Assembly (NCBI GenBank): GCA_019426215.1
Contig: CM033393.1
Span: 5,242,046-5,306,045, forward strand
Source of the DNA: Buddleja alternifolia
Lineage: Eukaryota > Streptophyta > Magnoliopsida > Lamiales > Scrophulariaceae
Reading direction: 5' to 3'
DNA length: 64,000 nt
In this document: positions 10,848 through 22,945 of the stretch, piece after piece
How the letters are laid out: every line of letters begins with the position of its first letter
Position numbering within the stretch: position 1 is the first letter of the stretch
Notes under the pieces: generated by a model
The model's database searches: none
The model's input: the letters and a program-made list of their open reading frames with translations, nothing else
What the model was told of the DNA's origin: nothing
Program-made: the position numbers and the translations under genes

Positions 10848-11760
10848 ATGTTGATCATTGTGTTTTGGTTAAATGTTTGTTCTTCTAGTAATGTGTATAT
10901 AGATGATTATACTTGGCATGCTAGATTAGGTCATGTTGGGCCAGATAGGCTAAATCAGCTTGTGAGAGAAGAACTATTGGGTTCACTCTCTAAAATTGAT
11001 TTACCTACTTATGAACATTTTCTTGCTGGTAAGATGACATGGAAGCCATTTGGAAAAGTCATTAAGGCAGAATTCCCATTGCAATTAATCCATTTAGATA
11101 TATGTGGTCCAATTAGTGCGAAGGCTAGACATGTTTCCTCATATTTCAATACATTCATAGATGTTTCACGCATTTTGGTCATGTTTATTTGATTTCCCCT
11201 AAGTCTGATACACTGGAGTGTTTTGGACGTTATGTGAATGAAGTGGAGAATTAAATGGATAGAGCTATAAAAACTTTGAGAACTGATCGAGGACATGAAT
11301 ATCTATTTGATCAATTTAAGGATCTATGTAAGGAAAAATGAGTAATTAGACAGTTGACTACACCTTATACACTTCAACAAAACAGTGTTGCTGAAAGAAG
11401 GAATAGAACACTATTAGACATGACAAGCTCCATGATGGTGCATGATAACTTGCCTATTTTCTTTTGGGGAGATGCTTTGTTAACTACACAAAATATTTAA
11501 ACAAAGTGCCTTCGAAATCAGTACCTTCAACGCCATATGAATTTTTGATTGGTAGAAAACTTGACCTTAATAACCTTAGACCTTGGGAATCAACCACTTA
11601 TATTCTTGATTCTTCTAGTAAATTTGGAAAGTTGGGTCCTCGAGGAAAGAAGTGTATCTTCATTAGATACTCTGAAACATTTAAGGGTTATGTGTTCATA
11701 GTCACGAGCTAGAAGATGGAAGTGTTACTGAGATTGAATCATATAACGTAACATTTCTAG
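10848..11760 (+). pseudogene. Copia integrase remnant
   Basis: The GAG-pre-integrase/zinc-finger segment WHARLGHVGPDRLNQL is followed by DLPTYEHFLAGK. In relatives this reads CEHCLAGK, so both zinc-binding cysteines are replaced. The integrase core follows: LIHLDICGP (first D, about 11096), LRTDRGHEY (second D, about 11284) and NSVAERRNRTLLDM (catalytic E, about 11395). Further C-terminal pieces are PFFWGDALL-like and GPRGKKCIFIRYSETFKGYVF. Stops and frameshifts occur at about 11190, 11252, 11339 and 11500. Confidence 0.87.
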
Positions 11761-11999
11761 AAAATGATTTTCCTAGTAAGGTTGAAATAAAGGAAAGAGA
11801 ACCTTTACTTCAGTTGACTGATTTAATACTGAAAATGTAAAAACTAGATCACTTGAAATACGAGAGGACAAGTTATTAATTTGTCCTAGTTGGAGCAAGT
11901 CCCATCCAAGTGATCTAAATGAATCTCAACTGCGTAAGAGTTCTAGGAATGGAAATGTATTTATGAGATTGAAGAGCATGCTTTTATCATTAAACTAGA

Positions 12000-12700
12000 A
12001 GTGGATGACGAACCCAAGAATATAAGTGAGGCTCTGTCTTGTCCTGCAAAAGACAAATGGATGAAAGCAATGGAAGAAGAGATAGAGTCGATTCAATCAA
12101 ATCAAGTTTGGGAACTGGTTTATCTTTCATCTAGACGCAAAGCTATTAGGAACAAATGGTTTCTCAAAATCAAATGAAAAGCTGATGGAACTATTGAGAA
12201 GTATAAAGCTCGACTGGTGGCAAAAGGTTATACCCAACAGGAGGGTATTGATGATGGCGAGACTTTTTCACCAGTGGTGAGATTTACCTCCATTCGCCTA
12301 CTATTGGCTATAGTGTCTAATTTGAATTTAGAATTATATCAAATGAACATAAAGACTACCTTCTTCAATGGAGAACTCGAGAGAGAAATCTACATGGAAT
12401 AACCAATAGGTTTTGTTGTTAAAGGCTAAGAAGACAAAGGTTGTAGGTTGATTAGACCAATTTATGGCCTTAAACAGTCCTCAAGACAATGGTATTTGAG
12501 ATTTCACAAAGCTATTATCTCATATAACTTCGTCATGGTAGATGAACACCATTGTGTGTATCTGAAGAAGTCCAGTAAGAAATTTGTAATTCTATCCCTT
12601 TATGTCGATGACATACTGCTAGCCAGAAATGATAAGGAGTATGTACATACCATTAAGAAAATGGTTATCTTCTAATTTTGAGATGAAAGATATGGGTGAG
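12000..12700 (+). pseudogene. Copia reverse transcriptase remnant
   Basis: The RT_2-type domain can be followed: KWMKAMEEEIESI-like start, then [65 protein letters not shown] and LSLYVDDILLARND, with the catalytic YVDD at 12601-12612. The active-site motif survives, but a stop after YME (about 12400), others nearby and a frameshift after 12670 make the gene dead. Confidence 0.9.
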
Positions 12701-13019
12701 GCAAATTACACATTAGCATTAAAATTCATAGAAATCGTTCCAAGAGACTACTAGCATTGTCTCAAGAAACTTCCCCTAAGGAAGTTTTGGAACGATTTAG
12801 AATGAATAATTGTAAGCCCATTGATACTCTTGTAGCTAGAGGCGAAAGTTTAAACCATGAAATGTGCCCAAAGACTTCAGAAGAGGAGAAAGAGATGTCT
12901 AGATGCCATATTTCAGTGTTATTGTAAGCCTAATGTACACAATGATGTGTACTCGTCTCGATATTTGTTACACTGTGGGTCTGGTTAGAAGGAATCAGTC
13001 AAATCCAGGATAAGACAGT

Positions 13020-13575
13020 GGAGAGTAGTTAAAAGGATTTTTAGATACCTGAAGGGCACTATAGATTATTTCCTTTGTTATCTAAGAAACGATCTATCAT
13101 TGAAAGGATACATAGATGCTGACTGGGGTGATGATTTGGATGAATGTAAATCTACCTCGAGGTATGCTTTCTTGTTAAATGATGGTTCTATTTCTTAGAG
13201 TAGCAAGAAGCAAATCTGTGTATCACTATCCACAATGGAAGTAAAATTTGTGGCTTGTGCATCTGCAGTTCAAGAAGGTGTTTGGTTAAGAAAATTCTTA
13301 CAACATTTGGGAGTAGTAAGTAGTTGTGTGGGAGTTGTGACGATTTATTGTGATAATCAATCAGCCATTGCTTACACAAAAGATCCCACAAATATCATGG
13401 CAAAACCAAAGACATAGATACAAATTATAACTTTGTTAGAGACATAGTTGATAAGAAAGAGGTGATGTTGAAGTATATATCTATGCATCTAATGGTGGCA
13501 GATCCTTTTACTAAGCCTATACCTAGAGATGTATTTATAGGTCATGTTAAATCTGTAAGGTTTTGTAGGATGTGA
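13020..13575 (+). pseudogene. Copia RNase H remnant and polyprotein end
   Basis: The frames show VVKRIFRYLKGTIDY, GYIDADWGDDLDECKSTS, SLSTMEVKFVACASAVQEGVWLRKFL and IYCDNQSAIAYTKDP, then in another frame the terminal DPFTKPIPRDVF. These are the usual copia RNase H blocks in order. Stops at about 13197 and 13415 break it. Confidence 0.88.
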
Positions 13576-14622
13576 ATGAATAAACATATGAATGTTTATG
13601 TTATGTATTTCAATATTTCATGTGTACACATGTTTAGAATATGTATGGTATATCTTCATTAAAGCATGTCGGACAAGATGAGATTGTCTCTCTCATACAA
13701 GCAATCACCTCTAATGTTGAGTAGCATGCAGAGATGAGACAATATTGATTTTTGGGTTAGAGAACAAAATTATATGTGAAAGTCGACTTGGTAAATTACT
13801 ATGATGAGATTACTATTTGAAATTTAGTAATAAAATTTCCCACAATCCATGAAACTTGTCTAGTAGCCAGATGTGAGTTTTCTTAAGGTTGTTATTGATG
13901 GAGGACAAACAAGAAGAAAACTCAAGTTAAGTTTTAAGATACACTTGAACTAAGATCTGTACAGTGTATTTGATATGAATCATGAAATACGCTTCCAACT
14001 AGGAAGTGAAACACTTTAGCACGTGTTTAATACATCATGTGTTCATATAACATTGGAGTAATGAGAAAAATCCCTGCTTTCTCATTGTCAGAGACTCAGA
14101 GGTTTATATGACCTCATATTTACCCTTATGACTTTCGACTAGTTCTTGAAACTTTATCATAGTGTTGCTACTTTAGCATATTACCTATAGCCATGAATGA
14201 TTCAGCAATGCGGTAGATGTCTAAGAAAGCAGCTATAATATAGTTGAGTTTCTATTGGAAAAGAAAGACTATCTTTGTTTTACACGTATCGTGTATTCAC
14301 AAGCCGACCAATTATGTCAAACTTAGTATTTTAAACATAATGGTGAATACATAGAATAGTTTAGACGTCAAGTATGCTCTTACATATTGTTTTAGGGATA
14401 AGGGACACGTTGACTTGTGTAGTAAAAATAAATCTGGTGTATAGCGAGATGTTGTCCTCATACTATTTGAAATTAGGTTGTTGTATATCGTTAACCGGTG
14501 TACAGCTCAAAGTTCATTATATTATGCTCGCTGTCATGCGATCCATTTGCTGGTATGAAATTGTAAATATGTCGTTATAGATACACCAGAAGTATGTCTT
14601 GCCCTCATGTGCGAGTGGGAGA
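13576..14622 (+). other. Copia 3' untranslated region and polypurine tract
   Basis: Non-coding sequence lies between the RNase H remnant and the 3' LTR. The purine-rich GCGAGTGGGAGA at 14611-14622 directly abuts the LTR start and is the plus-strand primer. Nothing else is recognised. Confidence 0.7.
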
Positions 14623-15118
14623 TGTAGAAAATAGAATATGGGTCGTGGATTGCCTATGAGAGTTGACCCTACCCATATTCATTTGAAAGTAGAAATATGG
14701 AGGGGGTAGATTTTTTGCTGGACAAAACTACCGCAACTTCCCCTCCATTATCTCCCCATCACACCTGAAAATAGAACATGAGATAACCACTCTAATTATT
14801 GCAAAAGTCGGATGAAAATGGAGTGAAAATAGAAAAGGCATAGAAGTGAGAATTTGGTGTAACTTTGGCAAGGAAACTTAGGCTATGTTTGGTTATGTTT
14901 TCAAGCCCATTTTCGTCCGAATTTTTGGTCAAGTTATGTTTGGATCACGCAATTTTTCACCAAAAAAGTTGTTAATTTTTTGTTAAAAAAAAAATAATGA
15001 TTATGCTCTCTGTTTCTCTAACACACTCTCTCTCCTCTTTTTCTCTTACTCTCTCACTCTATTTGACACATTCTCTCTCCTCTCTTTCTCTCACTCTCTC
15101 ACTTTCTCTTTCCTCACA

Positions 15119-15120
<2 letters not shown>

Positions 15121-15150
<30 letters not shown>
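15121..15150. repeat. TA microsatellite
   Basis: An (AT)n run inside the MITE. The equivalent tract in the second copy (about 16585-16621) is longer, which is the main length difference between the duplicates. Confidence 0.9.
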
Positions 15151-15153
<3 letters not shown>

Positions 15154-15350
15154 TAACATAAATATAAAATGTCGTCTTCACTGTGCATGAAATGTCATCT
15201 TCAATTTATTTTTTTTTAATTTTCGTAAATTAAATATAATTTTGTAATTAAATATAATTTTTTCTCTATATATATATATATTATTTTTTATATATATAAT
15301 TAGAAGACGACATATAAAATGTCTTCTTCATAATTAAAAAATAAATAAAA

Positions 15351-15395
15351 ATGAACAGTGAAGACGACATGTGCCATGTCGTCTTCACTGTTCAT
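15351..15395. repeat. Perfect palindrome inside MITE (first copy)
   Basis: Two 21-bp arms, with core GAAGACGACAT and its complement ATGTCGTCTTC, surround a 3-bp TGC loop. Related imperfect copies of the GAAGACGACAT word lie on both sides (15302-15329, 15415-15435, 15572-15605). Confidence 0.92.
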
Positions 15396-16344
15396 AAATA
15401 AAAAAAAAAAAAAAATTGAACGTCTTCAATTTTCTTTTCTTTTTTTTATAATTTTCGTAAATTAAATATAATTTTGTAATTAAATATAATTTTCTATATA
15501 TATATATACTTATTTTTTTATATATATAATTAGAAGAAGACATCATAAATAAAAAAATAAAAATGAAAAAATTGAAGACGACATTTGAAATGTTGTCTTC
15601 AATTTTTTTTTTAATTTTCGTAAATTAAATATAATTTTGTAATTAAATATATATATGTATATATATAAACTTTTCTTTTAAGTATATATATCAACTACTA
15701 TTATTTATATATATATATACACTACTATTACTTACATATATACATATATATTTATCTCTATAATAATTATTATAATCTCAATATTATATATACTACTATT
15801 ACCTACATATATACATATATATTTGCACATATATACATATATATTTATCTATATAATAATTATTACAATCTCAATATTATATTATAACTTTTAATTATTG
15901 ACAGACAAAAACTTACACGATTTGACAGTTACAGTAATTTATGTTCCCTCTGAAAACAAAACAAAACACTATCTCACCAAAAAATCACTCAAAAAATCTA
16001 CCCCCTCCATTTGCTGGTATGAAATTGTAAATATGTCGTTATAGATACACCAGAAGTATGTCTTGCCCTCATGTGCGAGTGGGAGATGTAGAAAATAGAA
16101 TATGGGTCGTGGATTGCCTATGAGAGTTGACCCTACCCATATTCATTTGAAAGTAGAAATATGGAGGGGGTAGATTTTTTGCTGGACAAAACTACCGCAA
16201 CTTCCCCTCCATTATCTCCCCATCACACCTGAAAATAGAACATGAGATAACCACTCTAATTATTGCAAAAGTCGGAAGAAAATGGAGTGAAAATAGAAAA
16301 GGCATAGAAGTGAGAATTTGGTGTAACTTTGGCAAGGAAACTTA

Positions 16345-16581
16345 GGCTATGTTTGGTTATGTTTTCAAGCCCATTTTCGTCCGAATTTTTGGTCAAGTTA
16401 TGTTTGGATCACACAATTTTTCACCAAAAAAGTTGTTAATTTTTTGTTAAAAAAAAATAATGATTGTGCTCTCTGTTTCTCTGACACACTCTCTCTCCTC
16501 TTTTTCTCTTACTCTCTCACTCTATTTGACACATTCTCTCTCCTCTCTTTCTCTCACTCTCTCACTTTCTCTTTCCTCACA

Positions 16582-16624
<43 letters not shown>

Positions 16625-16733
16625 TAACATAAATATAAAATGTCGTCTTCACTGTGCATGAAATGTCATCTTCAATTTATTTTTTTTTAATTTTCGTAAA
16701 TTAAATATAATTTTGTAATTAAATATAATTTTT

Positions 16734-16765
<32 letters not shown>

Positions 16766-17597
16766 ATTTTTTATATACATAATTAGAAGACGACATATAA
16801 AATGTCTTCTTCATAATTAAAAAATAAATAAAAATGAACAGTGAAGACGACATGTGCCATGTCGTCTTCACTGTTCATAAATAAAAAAAAAAGAAAATTG
16901 AACGTCTTCAATTTTCTTTTCTTTTTTTTATAATTTTCGTAAATTAAATATAATTTTGTAATTAAATATAATTTTCTGTATATATATATATACTTATTTT
17001 TTTATATATATAATTAGAAGAAGACATCATAAATAAAAAAATAAAAATGAAAAAATTGAAGACGACATTTGAAATGTTGTCTTCAATTTTTTTTTTTTAA
17101 TTTTCGTAAATTAAATATAATTTTGTAATTAAATATATATATGTATATATATAAACTTTTCTTTTAAGTATATATATCAACTACTATTATTTATATATAT
17201 ATATATACACTACTATTACTTACATATATACATATATATTTATCTCTATAATAATTATTATAATCTCAATATTATATATACTACTATTACCTACATATAT
17301 ACATATATATTTGCACATATATACATATATATTTATCTATATAATAATTATTACAATCTCAATATTATATTATAACTTTTAATTATTGACAGACAAAAAC
17401 TTACACGATTTGACAGCTACAGTAATTTATGTTCCCTCTGAAAACAAAACCAAACACTATCTCACCAAAAAATCACTCAAAAAACAGCTCCCAAAACATA
17501 ACTAAACATAATCTCATCAAAATTGCACGTGTCCCCATAAAATTTTCACCAATAATTCTCACCAAAATACCATCCCAAAACATAACCAAACATAGCC
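16345..17597. mobile_element. Harbinger (Tourist)-type MITE in copia 3' LTR
   Basis: TIRs GGCTATGTTTGGTTATGTTTT-like (left) and its complement ending CATAACCAAACATAGCC (right, 17581-17597) are flanked by TTA. The 3-bp TTA duplication is confirmed by the empty site in the 5' LTR (AACTTACATTTTG). A TTA/TAA TSD with a GG-C-TGTTTGG TIR is typical of PIF/Harbinger. Length is 1253 bp with no transposase. The centre holds CT- and TA-rich microsatellites, three copies of a TAAATTAAATATAATTTTG block, and hairpin modules. A left-end partial copy at 14881-15998 results from the tandem duplication. Confidence 0.85.
16834..16878. repeat. Perfect palindrome inside MITE (second copy)
   Basis: This is the duplicate of the 15351-15395 palindrome, unchanged after the tandem duplication. 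Confidence 0.92.
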
Positions 17598-17778
17598 TTA
17601 CATTTTGAAGTGCTTGGATCATGGAAAACATCTATCTCCCCATGATTGAGACATTGGACTGTTTTGGAGCATTAAATCGTGTGGAACAAGTTGTGATTAG
17701 ACCAAGTAAGATCTGTTTTTGTAGATGATTATTTTCTAGAATTACATGTGATGTATGTCTTATTTTTCAGTCAATATT

Positions 17779-19870
17779 ATTGCTACATGTCTATATGAAC
17801 TGTTTTTTTTTCTTGTTCTTTACTTAAAAAGTATTTATATATCAAAATCATCAAATGAATTAATTACAATTAGTTTTAACCAAATTGAGGGAAAATTAAA
17901 AAAAAATAACATGAAAATGGTGATATATAACATTGATCTAACAAACGACCAAACATTACAAAATCAAGAAGACCAATGTATATGAAAGCAGTCTCAGTCT
18001 CTCAGAGTTCGATTGATTAGCTAGTGGTGTTCTTTTTTTCTTTTTTTCTATGCTTCAACTGATATTAAATTACCCTCGTTGTCAAACAATTGCAATATGT
18101 AAATTTAAAATAAAGTGCAAAATACACTCATAGAAGTGTTTCAAAAGCAGAATGAGAAGGTTAAATTAAACAGTAGTGCTAATCTTACAGATTGTCTGTA
18201 AGATTAAGATTTACCGCCGGTAGACTTTCATTAAGTTAACTGCATGGTAGATTCTTCTTAATTCACTCTTTCATTTTTGGTATTCCCAAACTAACCTTAG
18301 CAACTTTCTACAAAAGACTTCACCGTGGCTTACATTGCATTCTTTGAACTTGTTAAATTAAACACCCTGTAAATTCTTTTTATCTTAAAAAATAATCATG
18401 AAGCTATCTTATATGAAAATTAGTATCTTGTTTATGTTCTTGCAATTTTGGGATTCTCGATGTTATGAGTAAATTGTTATATAATTTTATATATTATTTT
18501 GGGTCAAATTTACTTTGCCCCCTTGTACTATGGGGTTGATATCAATTACCCATGAAAACATCAAATTACACCCTAAACAATATTAATAAACAAGAATTCC
18601 CTTGAGTTATATAAAAAGATGAGTTCATTTTGCACGCTCTATTACAATTTTTTGTTATACTTTACCCCTCTTGGCAATTAAATTTTAATTAATTTGATCC
18701 CAAAGTCTATTAAACGTCAACTTTGTTAAATAGAGCATTCAATTAAATAAATAATAATATGATTGCAGTAGTACAGAAGGAAGAAACAATAAATTTTATT
18801 TGATCTAATATAAAATTATATGACTACAATTTTATACTGTTTTCGTTAAAATGAATATCATTGATTTATTCTCTTTTTTACTTGACAAAAGCAGTGTTCT
18901 TAGACAATTAGAAGAAATTTCTCGTCATTTTGTGCTTCTAAGTTGGGTTGCATTTTCAAAAATAAAAAACAAATTATTACGATTATTTATTTAATTTGTC
19001 TTGAACTATACCATTAAAAGAAAGGATAAAAAAGGAGTCGTGTTTACTAATTAAGATAAAACAACAAATGTGCAAATAAATAGATATATGCATGTTAAAC
19101 AATGAGATAATATAACAGCTTTGTCACTTAACAATAATAATAATTGAATAACCGTTGGCTTTGTTAAAATGTATTAGGCTAATAAGAAAAATTGACAAAA
19201 CTAATGAAAGAGAAAAATTGGTAAAACAAAAAAAGTTAAAGACAAAAAAATAGATACTGTTGGGATAGCCTATGTACCGCTAATTTGGCAAAAAGATAAG
19301 CAACTGGTAAATAGGTGCCGGTTTCTTTGATTGCAATCGTGGGCCCAAAATTGGTCTGTATATTTGCCAAGATATACAGACGGTAAGAAAAGAATTTTCC
19401 TAAATTAAAATAGGATCCTCTTGAATTTTTTTAAAAAAAAAGAAGATAAAATGATGAATTTTACGTACAAATTACAAGTGTAATGTGATAATCCAAATGC
19501 AAAATTTCTATTTTTGTAACATAAAAATGGAAAATTGTAATTCAATCTTATCGTCTGTTCTAATATATATTTATATATTATACAACCTCTGATTACTGCA
19601 TAAATAGTATTTGTAAATAGTATTTATATTATATAGTGATTAATAAAGGTGGATACTATACTGTGGGCATGGGCGCACCTTTCTGTTTTTAATTATTAAA
19701 TTCGACACTTCATGCGAAATTAGATTTTATCCTAGATACTCATCCCACCAAAATCTACACATGAAAAGCTAGATCTGATCACGATCACGTGCATGATTAC
19801 TTTTGCGAGATCAAATTTTTATCTAATATTAATAACATCTTGTTTACCATGCATGCTCATATAAAATCAT
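17779..19870. other. AT-rich intergenic DNA
   Basis: No gene is recognised. 18495-18670 resembles the terminal part of the long-TIR repeat at 47189-48484 (words such as GGTTGATATCAATTACCC), but no matching right end was found, so it may be a decayed solo end. Confidence 0.5.
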
Positions 19871-20440
19871 ATGTGATGTGGGTAGAAAATGGACATTGGG
19901 TCAAACTAAAGAGCCCAAAGCTTAATGGGTCGAGCCTTATCACCAACATGGGCTGAGACTCTTCTAGCAGGAAACAAGCCCAAACCCGGCCTATCTGGAT
20001 AACCCACCAACCTAGCACTGCAGAGGAAGATATCTATATAAGACAAGGCTAGAGACAAAAATCAATTAAGTTGAAGACCTTTCCAAATGAAGACGTGCTG
20101 AAATCAAACTCAAGATATGAAAATAAATCATCATTAATGACGCCAAGATTGGAGGATTATGTCTTCTAATTATTATTATATGTAATTAAGGCTTAGTTGA
20201 CTTACTCTATTTTACCATGTCCATCAAAAACTTGTATATAAGCATGGCGGAAGCAGAATAAAAAGGATACTCACTTTTCTCCCGTGGACATAGGTCTAAT
20301 TTCTGGATTGAACTACGTTAAAACTCTTGTTATTTACATTATCGCATCCATATTATTGTTGTATCTCACAATTATACTCATATTATCCCTATTATCAATA
20401 TAAATATCATTGGTGTGAAACTCACACACATCAATATCCT
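19871..20440 (+). repeat. Probable solo LTR
   Basis: The sequence has LTR-like organisation: a TGTGATGTGGG start, a TATA-like TATCTATATAAG (about 20031-20042), a second TATA-like GTATATAAGC at about 20233, and a U5-like block. That block, CCCGTGGACATAGG with AACTACGTTAAAACTCTTG, matches the CGTGGA-TAGG...ACCACGTTAAA wording common to plant LTR retrotransposons. No partner LTR, coding region or clean TSD was found, so the limits are approximate. Confidence 0.4.
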
Positions 20441-20465
20441 TATTTTATGAATCAAAAAGCATATG

Positions 20466-21457
20466 TGTTTACACTATAAAATAATTTGGGCTTTCGAATT
20501 ACAGAGCTCAAATAAGCCAAACTGTAGAAATTCGAAAAGAAGGAAATTGGGTCCACAAGTAGGTAAGATAAGGCCCAATAAACTCAGAAAATGGCAGAAA
20601 TGTAGGTTGGGTTGATAAAAACCCAAGAATCGAATCGGATGAGACGAAAAGAATCGAAAAGACAATAATCTGCATTCAAAAAAGACACGCTAAAATAAGA
20701 AATTTGAAAGAAGCAATTGAAGGCGGTTCCCGATGAAGAGGAACGTGGGTTCCCCAAGGCCAAGATATATTCGGCCTAGAAGGAGAAGAATAAGGGGACA
20801 TCATCAGAATCGAAAACTTCTACAGTTTCATTTTCTTAGAATTAGCTCTAGTCTTAGGAGTAGTTCATAGCGTAAATTAAGAGTAGTCGTAGAATAATGT
20901 AATAGTTGCTTGTCAAGAATCGCTGGGATTCGGTTGCAAAGCTTGTATCCGCAGTTTATTTGTAATCATCACGATCGAAGACTCTCATGGAAGTATAAAT
21001 TACCCTTTTTCAGATTTAAGTATTTGATAGGTTAATTTTATCTTGACTTGAGTTTTTCGTTCATTATTCTCGTATTCGAAAGTAACAACTCAGAATTTAG
21101 TTAAGGACTTGAACCACCGTTTAGCGAATCGAACGCAAGAGGGTGAGAGATAATCCTCTATCGAAGACTCTCATGGAAGTATAAATTATCCTTTTTTCAG
21201 ATTTAAGTATTTGATGGGTTAATTTTATCTTGACTTGAGTTGTTCGATTCACTGTTTTTCATACTCAAAGACTTGAGTTGTTCAATTCATTTGTCTTTAC
21301 ACTTGAAATCAATAATTAAGACTTAGTTAAAGACTTGAACCACCATCCAGTGTATCGAATGCAGGGGTTGAAAGATAATATCAAATTATAGATTATCACG
21401 AGGCTCGGAACGAACAATCGGATCCATCTCATTCTGATTTGTTTTCCTCACAAAACA
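20466..21457 (+). repeat. 5' LTR of small gypsy element
   Basis: 992 bp, TGTTTAC...AAAACA. It contains an internal tandem repeat with period 186 bp: the word TCGAAGACTCTCATGG starts at 20975 and again at 21161, followed by matching sequence. The same internal duplication is present in the 3' LTR, so it predates insertion. Confidence 0.92.
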
Positions 21458-21543
21458 AATTTTTGGCGACCCCAGTGGTAGTCGGTTTTGATAACTGATC
21501 TTCTAAAAAAAACAAAAATTTAAAACAAATTCTCATTGTCTAC

Positions 21544-22197
21544 ATGATGTCAGAGGAATCTCTCAGAGACGATTCATGTGATGATTTTGACGCTCAACCA
21601 ATTTCGAAACATAAGGTTAGAGCGGACAAAATGTACGAACAGTTTGTTCGGGTCATGAAACAAACCTTAGCAGGTGCTTGAGAAGATCAAAGAAGAGAAT
21701 TCGATGATCAATGTCGAGCATTGGCGCAAGAGTCTGCCTGTATATTTACTGCGATTGTCCAAGATAGCGCCGTGAGTGCTCGAGATGGGCTCGCTCGAGA
21801 AGTTACTTAAGTACTTACAGAATTCGGTGAAATTTTTAATCAAACGTATGACGTTTTTTCGAATATGATAAACACCCAAGTAGCTATAGCTCTCGAACCT
21901 TTAATAAGCAGGCATAATATTTTGGTAGAAAAAATATCTCAATTAGTATCGACCGAACTAAGGATTCAAACTAGACACGTGAACCCGAACGAAATTCCTT
22001 TAGGTTATCCTCGAGATACTCGAGTTCAAAATGTCCAATTCGAGGTTGGCCAAACTTCGAATCCTATACCCCTCGAGGAACAGAATTTTGTAAACCAACA
22101 AAATACTCGGGGGCAACCAGTAGTGAACCAAACGAATGATAACCAATCTCCACAGCCTACATCTTTTAACTTCCAAAATACAAACGCGAAACAATAA
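21544..22197 (+). pseudogene. Gag-like N-terminal frame with two stops
   Basis: A single frame from ATG 21544 to TAA 22195-22197 is interrupted by TGA at 21679-21681 and TAA at 21808-21810. Pieces read MMSEESLRDDSCDDFDAQPI, then EDQRREFDDQCRALAQES and ISQLVSTELRIQTRHV, ending in an Asn/Gln/Pro-rich tail. Position just after the PBS, and a hydrophilic coiled-coil-like then Q/N/P-rich composition, fit a gypsy gag N-terminus. No retrotransposon-gag core or zinc knuckle follows, so the call rests on context. It cannot make a full protein. Confidence 0.6.
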
Positions 22198-22945
22198 TTT
22201 AAAACATTTGTGTGTTATTAGCAGTATTTTCAAGAGGTTAGTAATCGAAAATCTAGATTCGAATTTGCATCTTTATTCATCTAATCTGATTGATTCGAGT
22301 TCCGGTGTATACAATGATATCGAACAGTTAAATCAAAGTGTAGAAAATATAATCGAAGAGGGAATTCTGGAACCAAATGAAGATATCAGGCAAGATATCC
22401 AAGATCCCTTGTTATAGGTTAATCTTGGTGCACTTGAAGAACCAAGACTAACTTATATTAGTTCGAAGATACAACTTGCTCGAAAGGAAGGATGGGGTAC
22501 CACGCCATTCAAACAAGCCCCCATAATTCGATTCCCTTCCCATTTTTTATGAAATTGGCGCAATTGATTAAACGAAGGGAAAGCATCAATGGCCCCAAGC
22601 AAATTTATCTCTTACTCTACACTCGAGAAAATGAAGGAAAAAATTTCTCTGCTATTTTCTCAGCAATCTCTGGTTGCTCGAAAGGTGAATCAAAGAAGAT
22701 AACTGAGAGATGCTCAAAGATGAAGGTTCTGAGAAGAGGAGGAAGTCGAATCAGGCGAGGAAGATGACGGTATCGAGAAGGAGGAAGAATTCGAGAAGTT
22801 TAACCAGAGGGACTGTTCTTCGAGAAAGTGAAGGACAAAAAATCAAGAGGTCGATACAGAGGAGAGAGAGAAGTTGTTTTTAACCAAAAGACGTGTCTTT
22901 TAATACACATGGACTAGAAATGTTCATGTATATTAGGGGGGCATT
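22198..22945 (+). other. Deleted pol region of small gypsy element
   Basis: Around 22419-22462 the frame reads VNLGALEEPRLTYIS, similar to NLGTKDEPRPIFVS in the 29.5-37 kb element, where it immediately precedes RT. RT itself is missing. The rest is GA-rich sequence with stops (22650-22870) leading to the polypurine tract. It supports an internal deletion within a Tat-like gag-pol. Confidence 0.5.

Larger units (their letters stand above)
14881..15998. mobile_element. Partial copy of the same Harbinger-type MITE
   Basis: It begins with the same left TIR (GGCTATGTTTGG) after ACTTA but lacks the right TIR. It stops at the tandem duplication junction after ATCACTCAAAAAATC. It is a duplication product, not a separate insertion. 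Confidence 0.85.
14542..17484 (+). repeat. 1.46-kb tandem duplication (two copies)
   Basis: 14542-16005 and 16006-about 17484 are near-identical copies, each running from the copia 3' UTR (TCCATTTGCTGGTATG) through the left LTR half into most of the MITE. The period is 1464 bp. Differences are few: single bases such as GGATGAAA versus GGAAGAAA, plus microsatellite lengths. The join at 15999-16006 carries a short CTACCCCC-like filler before TCCATTTGC, consistent with end-joining after strand slippage. Assembly error is the main alternative. Confidence 0.9.
14623..17773 (+). repeat. 3' LTR of nested copia, interrupted by MITE and duplication
   Basis: This LTR starts TGTAGAAAATAG and ends CAGTCA next to the ATATT TSD. 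It would be about 433 bp like the 5' LTR, but a Harbinger-type MITE sits after ACTTA. A later tandem duplication copied 14542-16005, so the left LTR half is present twice, at 14623-14880 and 16087-16344. Confidence 0.9.
1830..17778 (+). mobile_element. Ty1-copia LTR retrotransposon, degenerate, multiply nested
   Basis: The element is bounded by the 5-bp target-site duplication ATATT (1830-1834 and 17774-17778). The 5' LTR is 1835-2267, and a copia-type primer-binding site follows it. Remnants of gag, protease, integrase, reverse transcriptase and RNase H appear in copia order (integrase before RT) between 8873 and 13575. A purine-rich tract and the 3' LTR (14623-17773) close it. Every domain carries stops or frameshifts, and the LTRs are clearly diverged (roughly 85-90% by eye), so this is an old, dead insertion. 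It spans about 16 kb because other elements inserted into it: a scrambled copia block at 2551-7234, a hAT-type MITE at 9377-10132 and a Harbinger-type MITE in the 3' LTR. Confidence 0.93.
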
